Part shown: positions 22,942 to 31,309 of the stretch, piece by piece
Layout of the letters: every line of letters begins with the position of its first letter
Position numbering within the stretch: position 1 is the stretch's first letter
IMG/VR virus record: IMGVR_UViG_3300047552_002153
Location: 1-38,764 of that record
Origin: a virus
Direction: 5' to 3' (one strand)
DNA length: 38,764 nt
Notes under the pieces: generated by a model
What the model saw: the letters and a program-made list of their open reading frames with translations, nothing else
The model's database searches: none
Told to the model about the DNA's origin: nothing
Position numbers and translations under genes: made by a program

Positions 22942-23829
22942 TTAAGCTAATCCACTCACTTGATTTGATGCTCCACTATCATATACCGAAGAAGGCTGTC
23001 GGGTAACTGCCGGAGCTGAAGATCCTGCTTTAGGGTACCCGAGTAATCCTGCTAAAGTTTGCCACCCCCCTTGCAATCCTCCAAATCCTCCAGCGAGATT
23101 ATTAATACCCGTCTGAGCCGCTTGTCCTACTCCCATGTAACCAGCAGCTTGGGCGTTGCCCATATTACCCCATTGTCCTGCCATATTTTGCCCATAATTG
23201 CTGGCTAAATTTGACAAATAATTTCCAGCATTTACCCCCATATTTGCTAATCCGGACTGAGCAGTATATTGATTTTGCGCTTGCTGATTACGGGCAGTAT
23301 ACTGGTTCATTGCATTACTCATCCCAGCAGTGGTACCAAATTCATACTGCCCTTGATTAAAAGCACGGTTCTTATTATACCGGTCATAGGCATTCCCATA
23401 CTCATTTGATGCAAAATTCTGACCGTAGCGTTGCAGTGCTTTTTGAGTAGCTCCGGATAACTGTCCACCAGCCGCTGCCGCTCCTGAATTTAAACTATTA
23501 GCTCCCTGTTGCATCCGGAACTGATAGCCTGGATCCGTTTGGAATTTAAATTGATCATTTGGAGCTTGCCCTATTTGATAGTTATAAGGGTCTACCTTAT
23601 AAGCTCCACTATTTACCATTTGATCCAGGGTTGATAAATTCCTCATCCCCGTATCATATGTTGGTTGCTGATATCCTTTCGCCTGATTATAGGAACTGGT
23701 TAAAGCATCCCTAGCTTTACCCGCAGCTTTTTGCTGTGCCCGAGAAGCCAACGCGGAAGTTACTCCGCCTACTATTCCTCCAGCTACTACCCCAGCCCCA
23801 GGAATTATTCCATCTAATAAGCTAGCCAT
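22942..23829 (-). CDS. DNA transfer (ejection) protein, P22 gp7-like position, 295 aa
   Basis: ATG at 23829 with GAGGAG. A hydrophobic glycine-rich N-terminus (LLDGIIPGAGVVAGGIVGGVTSALASRA, about 3-32) is followed by FQTDPGYQFRMQQGANSLNSGAAAAGGQLSGATQKALQRYGQNFASNEYGNAYDRY. This is a highly recognisable signature of phage DNA-transfer proteins: DPGYxFR...G...L...A...G...SG...KAL..YGQ..A..EY..A..R. The rest is Asn/Gln/Gly/Ala low complexity. It acts in the ejected channel through the cell envelope. It follows the gp10-like gene, as gp7 does in P22-like late regions. Confidence 0.75.
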   Translation of the reverse strand: MASLLDGIIPGAGVVAGGIVGGVTSALASRAQQKAAGKARDALTSSYNQAKGYQQPTYDTGMRNLSTLDQMVNSGAYKVDPYNYQIGQAPNDQFKFQTDPGYQFRMQQGANSLNSGAAAAGGQLSGATQKALQRYGQNFASNEYGNAYDRYNKNRAFNQGQYEFGTTAGMSNAMNQYTARNQQAQNQYTAQSGLANMGVNAGNYLSNLASNYGQNMAGQWGNMGNAQAAGYMGVGQAAQTGINNLAGGFGGLQGGWQTLAGLLGYPKAGSSAPAVTRQPSSVYDSGASNQVSGLA

Positions 23830-23831
23830 AC

Positions 23832-25358
23832 TTAACTCCTCTCGGCTTCGATTGCAGCCCGAGCTCCGGTTAAAACTATTTTTACAGGATCCGTAATAGT
23901 TAAACGATATACTCGGTCTCTGGAATAACCAAGCCTGGTTGTTCTTGCACGAGTAAATGTTTTCCCTATCGCCCCTATATTCAGTTGTCTGTCATTGCCA
24001 AAAGTTTTGCCACCATCATCCGAAAACGAAAGATTAATATGCGGCCTTGACCCTTGACCCACATTCAATCCAACACCGCGTTCAAGATCAACTTCGAATT
24101 CGGAATGAAACAAACGTAGTCGATCTTTTCGGATATGAGGTCCTGTGCGCTGTCTACGGATTGGATCCCCATTATCCGTATAGGTATTAAGATCAAGCAC
24201 ATATAAATTTGTATTTGCATAATCCGCAACAAACACTTTATCAAAACAGAATGTGCAGTAGTCTCCCCGATGCCGTTCCGCTACGTTTTTATTTGCATTC
24301 CAGTAGCTTCGTTCATGCCACATATCTGTATCCACATCATATACTAATGTACGATTTCCGGCTGTAAAATTCAACACGTAATACGTGTGACCCTCTTGCT
24401 GATAGCAGTACCCTTTTGCATCGGATATGCTCGACATCTGCGAAATTACATATTCAATCGCATGGGTACTTATCCGTTTTGGCTGATAACTCGTGGCCAT
24501 GTAAACTATACCTTGCCCCACGTTATCGGATCCTAACCAGAAAATTTTATCCCCCAGTGCAGCATTTGACCATGCAGCAGCGATACCTATATCCAAGAAT
24601 CCTTGTTGTATCCGCTGAAACTGGTTGTCATAGTTTCCGGTATTGTACCAAATTTCAGTTGTACGAGGTCCAAATAACCAAATTTCGTTATTGATCTTTC
24701 CAATGCTCAGGATATTATCCGGAGTACCTTCTGCAGTGGCGTAACTTAATAAATCCCAACTGTTTCCATCTCTAAGATAGCTCCAGAAGAATCGACCACT
24801 ATTGATCTCATTGCAAATGAAAAATCCATCTAAAGTAATTGCATGGGTTGCGCTTTTGAATCCACCATCCACTAAAGATTCAACGTTAATTATTGCTCCG
24901 GATCCATTAACTGAAGTAGTTGTTTTATCTCCAGTGGTATACCCCCGCCCTTTTGCAACTATCGTTACTCCAGCTTGGGCAATTTCTCCTCCATCATTAA
25001 TTGCAAATACGGACACGGTACAGGCGACTCCATTTACAGGAGTTGCTAAAGTAACTATATCCCCGACACGATAATTTGTTCCGCCATCGGTAATCGCTAC
25101 AGTTTCCACCATATTGTTGTAATTAATAATCTGAGTCAGTGTGTTGGCAAGCAAGTCATATATCCACCCATCCTGCCCATCTACCAATAGTAATTGTGTC
25201 TCAGTTTCAGTAATAGCTACCGGTCCGGCTACCGTTCTAATTTGTCCTCGCTCTAACCAGGAAGCATCCGCAAATATTTCGTAGAATCGAGTTCCTACTA
25301 CGCTGAACATCCGGTCAAGCGATGAAGAATAAAGAGCTCTATAATTTCCTGATGCCAT
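23832..25358 (-). CDS. gp10-like tail protein, C-terminal portion of a split gene, 508 aa
   Basis: The ATG at 25358 shares one base with the preceding stop (TAATG). The product begins directly at the segment RALYSSSLDRMFSVVGTRFYEIFADASW and contains repeated propeller-like strands (LLLVDGQDGWIYDL, DGFFICNEINSGRFFWS, NEIWLFGPRTTEIWYNTGN). This matches the P22 gp10-type packaged-DNA stabilisation / tail hub family from about residue 60 onward. The family N-terminal segment (GGSYxxRS...NxYPE...TPGL) is missing here. It is encoded separately at 28008-27835, upstream of two inserted genes. A lone domain without its N-terminus would be unusual, so the two pieces probably assemble. Confidence 0.75.
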   Translation of the reverse strand: MASGNYRALYSSSLDRMFSVVGTRFYEIFADASWLERGQIRTVAGPVAITETETQLLLVDGQDGWIYDLLANTLTQIINYNNMVETVAITDGGTNYRVGDIVTLATPVNGVACTVSVFAINDGGEIAQAGVTIVAKGRGYTTGDKTTTSVNGSGAIINVESLVDGGFKSATHAITLDGFFICNEINSGRFFWSYLRDGNSWDLLSYATAEGTPDNILSIGKINNEIWLFGPRTTEIWYNTGNYDNQFQRIQQGFLDIGIAAAWSNAALGDKIFWLGSDNVGQGIVYMATSYQPKRISTHAIEYVISQMSSISDAKGYCYQQEGHTYYVLNFTAGNRTLVYDVDTDMWHERSYWNANKNVAERHRGDYCTFCFDKVFVADYANTNLYVLDLNTYTDNGDPIRRQRTGPHIRKDRLRLFHSEFEVDLERGVGLNVGQGSRPHINLSFSDDGGKTFGNDRQLNIGAIGKTFTRARTTRLGYSRDRVYRLTITDPVKIVLTGARAAIEAERS

Positions 25359-25930
25359 TAGAAACTCACCTTTAGTTGTAATTCGCCTTTATCATCTTTA
25401 CTAATTGTATAATCCTTAGTACCGTAATTACTGAATCCAGCCCCAGCAAATATCGCGTGGCTCAACTCACAATGCACAAAATATTCTTTGGGCAAGTATT
25501 CTATTTTCCCTTCCCCATGCTTAAACAGCAACCTTTGCAGCCACCCGGGATAATCCAACTCTTCAGTTTGTTCATAGATCCTCCAGAGCTTTGCAAAGAA
25601 CTCCGTGCATCCATTTACTATAATTACGGATGCTGTTCGATCATTGATATAAACTTTCCCGGGCAATAGATCAAAATCAATCCATTTCTTAATCAGCACA
25701 TCTGAATCCAGCCAAATCATATTTGGTTGTGCTGCGGCCTGATTCAACCTAATAATATCCGACATAGCCCTGTAATCATTGTTGCGAGGCTTATGGTGAC
25801 TATAGGTAATAAGCATATAGTCCACTGTCGCCGGAAGCTTATTCTTCGCCTGGGCTATGCATTGCTGATAAATGGGACGAAGCCCATCATCATATTGCAC
25901 AACGTTAAAGTATTTCGTAGATGAAGGCAT
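25358..25930 (-). CDS. glycosyltransferase-like protein, 190 aa
   Basis: ATG at 25930, overlapping the adhesin gene by 26 nt. MIWLDSDVLIKKWIDFDLLPGKVYIND contains the DxD signature (D-S-D) of GT-A fold glycosyltransferases in the expected hydrophobic context. The surrounding sequence resembles small-domain sugar transferases (NDYRAMSDIIRLNQAA before it, and a late EYFVHCELSHAIF). The protein is short and may be a minimal or degraded catalytic domain. It lies inside the interruption of the gp10-like gene with its stop coupled to the second half. A role in modifying host surface glycans is possible, but the acceptor is unknown. Confidence 0.55.
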   Translation of the reverse strand: MPSSTKYFNVVQYDDGLRPIYQQCIAQAKNKLPATVDYMLITYSHHKPRNNDYRAMSDIIRLNQAAAQPNMIWLDSDVLIKKWIDFDLLPGKVYINDRTASVIIVNGCTEFFAKLWRIYEQTEELDYPGWLQRLLFKHGEGKIEYLPKEYFVHCELSHAIFAGAGFSNYGTKDYTISKDDKGELQLKVSF

Positions 25931-27833
25931 GCTTAGTTTCCGTTATTTCATTGCCACTGTGATCTGTAATCGTTAACGTTACATCCGTCCATCTTGCCGG
26001 TACAGCTTCCATACCCGTAATAGGCAAATCCCCTGTAGTCAGCAACCAAGTATCTTTATTCACTAAATCGTAAATATGTTCCGTTTCTTTATCAATGGTG
26101 ATGCAGCCGATCCCATCCCCGAAGTCCCACTCTAACTGTTTATAAGGGATAGCTACATCTGCATAAAATTTTATGGTCATGCGCTTCTGATTAGTTGACG
26201 CTGCAATATTTATGTATGGAAATCCTTCTGATACTGATTGTCCATAATGATTCTTATGATAGGATCTCATAAGAGTAGAGACATCTTCGACTACATCCGT
26301 GTACGGAGGCTCCGTACCTGTATTCCCCTGGGATTTAAGGATATGATGGGAAATCTCATGGATCGTTGCTCCGAAATCCGCTTCATTAGGCGGCTCAGGG
26401 ATCTCTTTAAAATTGGCCAGCAATGTCGCGTCGCTATAAACATATACTGAAGTTGTAGCGGAATAGCGATCCGCTATGTATACCCCCCCTGAAACAACTG
26501 ACCAATTATCAAATACGTAACCGGTATTCGCAATCGCATAAATAGCCTGAGTATAGGGATAATAAACCGTGATAACCGGTACTGGAGGTAAAGTAGTACC
26601 ATTGCCATCATTTGTCATTGTTAATAAATACGTAGGTTTGGTGAGGAATTTAACCACCAAAGTATGATCGGATAGTATGGGTTGCCGAACGCCGGGTGAG
26701 AATGAGGTTCTGCCTTCAGGACAAAACATCTCTCCTTCCGTATCGTATTGCCAGCTATAACAGTAATTTCCAGGATCTGCATACATCGTGAAACTGTAAC
26801 CATTTCCATTCAGTACATATGTAATTCCAGGTTCTACGATATCCCCATTTGCGATTATTGACCCTCCACCCCCATCTACGGAGTCCGTAATTTCCCAATA
26901 TATGACAGGAGCAGGAGTAGTAGGTGCAGCAGTTGTTGGGCTTTCAGTTGTGGTGGTTTCACTATATTCCGTATACCATACGTCATTATACGCAGCTTCC
27001 CCGGATCCACCGAGTAGATAACTAATCCCTAACGTTCCAGAAGGGACAGACGTAACTAATTGAGCATAGGCTCTTGCCTGGTAAGTAACACCAGAGGTAG
27101 CCAATTCCCATAAAATTCCGTCCTCTGAAACCCATGTATAATTGCTCACCGCATCAAGATAGTCCCGCCCGGAAGTAAAAATAAATCGGTGTCCATCATG
27201 TCCAACTACGGAGTCTTGTTCCGCCCCCCATTGGGAAGTATAAGGTATCCAGGATGTGCCATAATCATCCGAGTAGTAATTATTAGTAGATCCACTAATA
27301 ATAACCAATCGACCCCAGGCTCCAACCATGCAACAGTTTCGTATTTCCGCTGGTAAAGAAGTTACTTGAGTCCATGCAGCTCCATCTACGGAGTACCATA
27401 CTTCATTCGATTTAGCTTCAGGACCGTCGTTATCATTACCTCCTGCAACCCAGATAGTTCCATCATATGCGGTATACGCAAATGCATCCCTTCCTGTCCA
27501 AATAGTGGAAGTAGTAACTTGTGTCCAGCTTATACAATCATCCGAAACCCAGACGTCATTAAGGAATGATCCGCCTGCACTACCTCCGAATACATAATAT
27601 TTGCTATTTACATATACAAAACCAAAGAATGAACGGGCTGACCATTCCGCATGTTCTTTGGCTAATTCCCAAGTTATTCCTAAATCATCACTTCTCCATA
27701 TATCATTTACGGCTGCTGAAGTAAATCCACCAGCTACCCACATATACGTACCGTCATAAATAGCACGATGGCCTATACGAGCCGCCCATGACGTATTCGG
27801 ATTTATTTCATACCAGTCAGCAGTAGCGGTCAT
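25905..27833 (-). CDS. large adhesin: kelch-type repeats, InlB-like repeat, PKD-like domain, 642 aa
   Basis: ATG at 27833, two bases after the preceding stop. Residues about 1-285 form kelch-type repeats, each with a YxFGG or WVAGG strand and a (D/E)VWxSxDxxxWTQ strand. A threonine/proline linker (TTTTESPTTAAPTTPAP) leads to repeats of divergent InlB type (GYVFDNWSVVSGG), then HEISHH (an HExxH-type pattern near residue 500) and a PKD-like end (LEWDFGDGIGCITIDKETEHIY). It looks like a secreted or virion adhesin. It is inserted between the two parts of the gp10-like gene. The kelch domain may bind glycan; protease activity is unproven. Confidence 0.7.
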   Translation of the reverse strand: MTATADWYEINPNTSWAARIGHRAIYDGTYMWVAGGFTSAAVNDIWRSDDLGITWELAKEHAEWSARSFFGFVYVNSKYYVFGGSAGGSFLNDVWVSDDCISWTQVTTSTIWTGRDAFAYTAYDGTIWVAGGNDNDGPEAKSNEVWYSVDGAAWTQVTSLPAEIRNCCMVGAWGRLVIISGSTNNYYSDDYGTSWIPYTSQWGAEQDSVVGHDGHRFIFTSGRDYLDAVSNYTWVSEDGILWELATSGVTYQARAYAQLVTSVPSGTLGISYLLGGSGEAAYNDVWYTEYSETTTTESPTTAAPTTPAPVIYWEITDSVDGGGGSIIANGDIVEPGITYVLNGNGYSFTMYADPGNYCYSWQYDTEGEMFCPEGRTSFSPGVRQPILSDHTLVVKFLTKPTYLLTMTNDGNGTTLPPVPVITVYYPYTQAIYAIANTGYVFDNWSVVSGGVYIADRYSATTSVYVYSDATLLANFKEIPEPPNEADFGATIHEISHHILKSQGNTGTEPPYTDVVEDVSTLMRSYHKNHYGQSVSEGFPYINIAASTNQKRMTIKFYADVAIPYKQLEWDFGDGIGCITIDKETEHIYDLVNKDTWLLTTGDLPITGMEAVPARWTDVTLTITDHSGNEITETKHAFIYEIL

Positions 27834-27834
27834 A

Positions 27835-28008
27835 TTATGATTCCAAATTGGTAAAGAGTATAAGTCCGGGTGTTGGGATTAAAATGAGCTTTACATCATT
27901 ATTCCCAGTGGGTTCTTCCGATACTTCAGGATACCAATTAACGGTTTCCTGCCCATCGGCTGCAATGCTGCGACCCTTATAACTTCCACCTAAGAAATTT
28001 ATATCCAC
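27835..28008 (-). CDS. gp10-like tail protein, N-terminal fragment, 57 aa
   Basis: The GTG at 28008 overlaps the stop of the 88-residue gene by one base (TAGTG); an AGGG lies eight bases upstream. The product reads DINFLGGSYKGRSIAADGQETVNWYPEVSEE, then KLILIPTPGLILF. This is the conserved N-terminal segment of P22 gp10-like proteins: GGSYxxRS, then Q.xVNxYPE, then TPGL. Those proteins normally continue with RGLYxSSxGxLFxVxGxxxYxI, which is exactly where the separate 508-residue gene at 25358 begins. The frame ends in a clean TAA, not a frameshift, so the fragment is a discrete short protein. Confidence 0.7.
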   Translation of the reverse strand: MDINFLGGSYKGRSIAADGQETVNWYPEVSEEPTGNNDVKLILIPTPGLILFTNLES

Positions 28009-28274
28009 TATTTTTGCCCTAGTTGTGCGATTAAATAGTCCAGTTTCCGATTGATATCTGCATCTATCTTATTCAATTTACATTCATTATCCGTGGTCTT
28101 CTCTTTGACCGTAGCCAAAGAAGTACTATTGGTAATGGCATAGGTTACAGCTGTACTTAATCCCGCTAATACGATCCCTGCTGCAATATAAAGTACCGTC
28201 AGAGCCCTACTTATGGTCAAAAACGTCGCTTTACACAGAGGGGGAATTTCTTCGGTTGTTGATGGTTCAGTCAT
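28008..28274 (-). CDS. membrane protein with coiled-coil tail, XhlA-like, 88 aa
   Basis: ATG at 28274 with AAGGGAG. One transmembrane segment (ISRALTVLYIAAGIVLAGLSTAVTYAIT, about 21-48) is followed by a charged C-terminal helix (VKEKTTDNECKLNKIDADINRKLDYLIAQLGQK) with heptad spacing. This layout, inverted relative to classical XhlA, is common in phage holin-associated or spanin-like small proteins. It is the better lysis candidate in the late block along with the 49-residue protein at 12090, but a structural tail role cannot be excluded given its neighbours. Confidence 0.5.
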   Translation of the reverse strand: MTEPSTTEEIPPLCKATFLTISRALTVLYIAAGIVLAGLSTAVTYAITNSTSLATVKEKTTDNECKLNKIDADINRKLDYLIAQLGQK

Positions 28275-28296
28275 GTATTCTCCCTTGTTAACTAAA

Positions 28297-29025
28297 TTAT
28301 TGATAACTCCCTGTAAGTATATTGAATGTTCGTTTCGGTAACAATGCTGTATCCGTCTTCATGTATGAAATTGTGTGATTTGTTCGCATGATAGCCGCTT
28401 TAGTCTCGTTGGCTTTATCATAGATAATTTGATCGATTTGCTTTCCATACTCTGGCGCAATCTCCACAGCCAGATTATATGATAAAGCACTTTCATACCC
28501 TGGAGGCATATCGATATCCTGAATCAAATTGGTAAACTGAAGAATCTGATTCCAGGAAGACAGTCCCAGGGAACATGCTTGAGAAGGATATGGATACAAA
28601 GTAATCGTCCCAAGCGGAAATTTGTTATCGTAGAATAAGTAAATAGGATACGTAACCGTAAGTTGTTTTAGAAAAATTTCCTGATACTTATCATTAGGCA
28701 CGATTTCTAGTTGATAGTCATACTGAAAAGTATTTAACCCCGAAGGATTATAGCGTACAAATGCTCGTACGATCTTCTGCGGGCGAACGGTATCAATATC
28801 ACCCCCTGGTCCAATGGTATAGACCCCCGTAGTCGGTATCAATGGAAACAACTCATTCATGTACCCGTAGAGCATCAGGGATTCATTATTCCATTGCCCG
28901 ATCATCATGTTCAACACTGAAAATGCATCAGCGGCTTCAGCGGAACTGGCTGTTTCACTTGTCTGGGCAACTCCGATTAATCTTAGAGCCCGGTTGATTA
29001 TATTCAGTACTGACTGTTGTGCCAT
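28297..29025 (-). CDS. P22 gp4-like head completion / tail accessory factor, 242 aa
   Basis: ATG at 29025 with TAAGGA. The beginning SVLNIINRALRLIGVAQTSETASSAEAADAFSVLNMMIGQWN is the characteristic start of P22 gp4-type accessory factors (A-L-R-L-I-G...A..AL..LN.M...W). Later segments (PQKIVRAFVRY...YPIYLFYDNKFPLGTITLYPYP and MPPGYESALSYNLAVEIAPEYG) also follow the family. The protein binds beneath the portal to seal the packaged DNA and form the tail neck. It lies upstream of the gp10-like parts, as in P22. Confidence 0.85.
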   Translation of the reverse strand: MAQQSVLNIINRALRLIGVAQTSETASSAEAADAFSVLNMMIGQWNNESLMLYGYMNELFPLIPTTGVYTIGPGGDIDTVRPQKIVRAFVRYNPSGLNTFQYDYQLEIVPNDKYQEIFLKQLTVTYPIYLFYDNKFPLGTITLYPYPSQACSLGLSSWNQILQFTNLIQDIDMPPGYESALSYNLAVEIAPEYGKQIDQIIYDKANETKAAIMRTNHTISYMKTDTALLPKRTFNILTGSYQ

Positions 29026-29035
29026 AAATTAATCC

Positions 29036-29704
29036 TTATTCCGGTTGCGGTTGCTTGAGTAGATACTCATGCATGTTACCCTTAAATTGTATCAGCCCTG
29101 TATGCGTAAAATTTATGTTCGGCTCAATCCACATTTCTCCACCAGCTTTTTGCCACCGGCGACAGAAGACTATGTCCTCGCCATACCACATATTATCATC
29201 CGGATAGACCATTCCAAGATCAAAGAAATTATACATCCCAATATGATCTTGGCGGACTTGATCCGAAGTGAGTATCTTTTCAAATACCGAACGAGATAAG
29301 CACCCTAATCCTACAGGCACCATATCCGCCTGGACTAATCCGTCTTTGACTACCGGTCTCCCAGTATTGTCGGAATTAATGATACACGGATACTTTTCAT
29401 CCCCTTGCAATTTACACGGATAAACTCCAACTACAAATTCTTTGTCGCGGTTGACGAGCTTCAACATAGCATCATCATCAAACCCAACATCCCAGTCGAC
29501 AAATACCATTTTGTCGGCTCCGGATTTGAGAAATAGATGACTACAAAGATTTCTTGATCGGGAAATTTGGCAATCGTTAAAGTTGAAATAAACTTTAACC
29601 GTGTGGCCGGAGTCACGTAGAATATGACTATTCTTCAGAACTGCTTCTGCAGTTTCGATGAATATTTTCCGGTCGCCCGAAGTTACCGCTATAAATATGT
29701 TCAT
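29036..29704 (-). CDS. glycosyltransferase-like protein, about 222 aa
   Basis: The start is uncertain: the frame opens at 29758, but MNIFIAVTSGDR at 29704 looks like the natural beginning and lies after a hairpin (29721-29740). Neither has a clear Shine-Dalgarno. MVFVDWDVGFDDDAMLKLV contains an acidic DxD-type metal site, and GEDIVFCRRWQKAGGEMWIEPNINFTHTG resembles the C-terminal GEDxxFCxR...G...H motif of GT-A enzymes; phage copies of this type are known near capsid genes. The substrate is unknown. It may glycosylate the virion or the host surface. Confidence 0.65.
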   Translation of the reverse strand: MNIFIAVTSGDRKIFIETAEAVLKNSHILRDSGHTVKVYFNFNDCQISRSRNLCSHLFLKSGADKMVFVDWDVGFDDDAMLKLVNRDKEFVVGVYPCKLQGDEKYPCIINSDNTGRPVVKDGLVQADMVPVGLGCLSRSVFEKILTSDQVRQDHIGMYNFFDLGMVYPDDNMWYGEDIVFCRRWQKAGGEMWIEPNINFTHTGLIQFKGNMHEYLLKQPQPE

Positions 29705-29720
29705 TGTGTGTAGTTTAACC

Positions 29721-29740
29721 GGAGGTGATTGCTCACCCCC
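29721..29740 (-). repeat. hairpin with GCAA tetraloop upstream of glycosyltransferase
   Basis: Read on the minus strand, GGGGGTGA and TCACCTCC pair over eight positions (one G-U) around the loop GCAA, a stable GNRA-type tetraloop. It lies just before the preferred ATG at 29704 and contains a purine-rich stretch that could be a hidden Shine-Dalgarno, so it may limit translation of the enzyme. Alternatively it is a weak terminator after the small head gene. Confidence 0.5.
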
Positions 29741-29764
29741 GGCTACCCCTATCATCACAACAAC

Positions 29765-29965
29765 TTAAGCAGTAATACCGAGATTATCGCATGCCGTTTT
29801 AAGTGCATTCGCCAAAGTAATTACGGTTGCAGCATCCGTTGCAGCCGCAGCAGTTGCCTGCCGAACTACAGGAGTTGCACCATAAAAACCAACTTTATCT
29901 GTAGCAGCCCCACCGACTTTAATACCGTCAGGGTTCCGCGCTCCAGCCTGTTCATAATCAGCCAT
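29765..29965 (-). CDS. small head protein (head-fibre/decoration-like), 66 aa
   Basis: ATG at 29965 with AGAGGT. The product contains DKVGFYGATPVVRQATAAAATDAATVITLANALKTACDNLGI. The motif KVGFYGATPV(V)xQ followed by an alanine-rich helix and an L-A-x-A-L-x-x-x-x-x-x-L-G-(L/I) end is common in small phage proteins encoded next to capsid genes and often annotated as head fibre or minor structural. It lies directly downstream of the coat gene and its terminator hairpin. Confidence 0.6.
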   Translation of the reverse strand: MADYEQAGARNPDGIKVGGAATDKVGFYGATPVVRQATAAAATDAATVITLANALKTACDNLGITA

Positions 29966-29992
29966 AATATACCTCTTGTTTTAGATGTTTAA

Positions 29993-30014
29993 GACCGGCT
30001 CCGAAGAGCCGGTC
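29993..30014 (-). terminator. UUCG-tetraloop hairpin after coat gene
   Basis: On the minus strand GACCGGCTC and GAGCCGGTC form a perfect 9-bp stem capped by TTCG, one of the most stable RNA tetraloops, followed by TTAAACATCTAAAAC. It lies 15 nt after the coat stop. It is a good candidate for partial termination or for protecting the abundant coat mRNA from 3' decay. Confidence 0.7.
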
Positions 30015-30028
30015 TCAGTTCAGTTCAA

Positions 30029-31297
30029 TTAGACATGCAGGATTTTGCAAGCCCAATCCCGACGAAGTTCCGCAAGTCCAAAGAAAATATCCATACGGCT
30101 AAGATATCTTGCATTGGCAATGTCGTAACCACGGAGGAACCGGATGTTGAAATTATCCTGGCTGACGGAAGCACCTTTGATGTATTCCGGCATACGAAGC
30201 GGAACCGACGCAAACGCAAACGACTTCGGTGAGAACACAAGGTTCATACCATAAGCAGTTGACGCAGCTGTCGGAACAGCAGTCGTTCCGTCAAGAGCAC
30301 CAAGGGTGATTGTGCTGGATCCCAGTGTCGGTGCAGCAGAAACGTTCTGCAACGGACCGGAAGTATAAATCGGAGGTTCGAAAGTGATCGTACCTTCGCC
30401 ACCTGAAGACGTAACATCAGCAGTAACCACGCAGAATTGTTTAAGATACGACAGAGTCTGCTTGGTCTCATAGTTAACAGCCTTGACACCGCTGATGGTA
30501 AAACATTCACCGACTTTGATCGTACCAGTTGTGGTAGAATCCGAGTCGTAAACGAGTGTACCGGGAGCAGCAGCAAGCCAACCAGTCGTCGCTTTAACCC
30601 GAAGGCCATCCGCAACGTGGTCGGAACTACCAGTGGTAAGTGTCGGAAGAATCTGGCTCATGTACCAATCAAACCCAGCAGCCATACTCATCTGACCTTT
30701 GAGGAACAACTCACTGATGTTCTGCATCGGGTTGTACTGTCCAGCAAGTCCATTGACAATCTTGCGCTCAGAAACAGGATCGATAATAGCACAAAGGCCA
30801 CTTTCGACTGGGACGAGGTTGGATTTCAATTTAGAACCGGCTTCCAGGTATGTATCGATGGTCGTCGGAACAGCAAGAGCTGTAGCGGCAACAGTGTTGG
30901 CAATACGGTCTGCCATAAACTGAGCGCACTGAGCATCAACTGCCGCTGCGAGACGTTTTGCAGGCACTTCGATATAACGTTTCTCGAAGTCGTCGATAGT
31001 AGTAGCCATATCTGCGTCACTGAATTTAAGATCCACACCATAGACAGTGTCAATGGTAAGAGTCTTGTATGTTTCAGTGATATCCTGTTGCTGCATTCCC
31101 CAACCTGAACGGACAGTAGTCTGGATAGGCTCTCTCACGTTAAGGACAGGTCCGATTTTCTGACCTTCGAAACCAACTTGGGTTCCGAAATTCTTTTCAT
31201 AGCTATGGTCAAGGTTTTTGGCAATGACCAAATTGCTATGGAACACTTCCAGGAACTGCCTGGTAATGTCCAAATTGGTTACTCTTGTATCGCCCAT
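30029..31297 (-). CDS. major capsid protein, P22 gene-5-type, 422 aa
   Basis: ATG at 31297 with AAGGA. Length and features match the P22 coat family (about 430 residues). The N-terminal part is NLDITRQFLEVFHSNLVIAKNLDHSYEKNF, with G-x-K-x-G-x-V-x-N-V-R-x-P. The middle has VPAKRLAAAVDAQCAQFMADRI, and the family's late signature MPEYIKGASVSQDNFNIRFLRGYDIANARYLSRMDIFFGLAELRRDWACKIL closes the protein. An inserted domain is expected around 220-340, as in P22. It assembles with scaffold and portal into the procapsid. The phage GroES homologue may help fold it. Confidence 0.92.
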   Translation of the reverse strand: MGDTRVTNLDITRQFLEVFHSNLVIAKNLDHSYEKNFGTQVGFEGQKIGPVLNVREPIQTTVRSGWGMQQQDITETYKTLTIDTVYGVDLKFSDADMATTIDDFEKRYIEVPAKRLAAAVDAQCAQFMADRIANTVAATALAVPTTIDTYLEAGSKLKSNLVPVESGLCAIIDPVSERKIVNGLAGQYNPMQNISELFLKGQMSMAAGFDWYMSQILPTLTTGSSDHVADGLRVKATTGWLAAAPGTLVYDSDSTTTGTIKVGECFTISGVKAVNYETKQTLSYLKQFCVVTADVTSSGGEGTITFEPPIYTSGPLQNVSAAPTLGSSTITLGALDGTTAVPTAASTAYGMNLVFSPKSFAFASVPLRMPEYIKGASVSQDNFNIRFLRGYDIANARYLSRMDIFFGLAELRRDWACKILHV

Positions 31298-31309
31298 GAT
31301 TATTAGTCC

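Noticed and set aside
30437-31108. 223-residue plus-strand frame
   Set aside because: Antisense to the coat gene; basic low-complexity product and no ribosome binding site.
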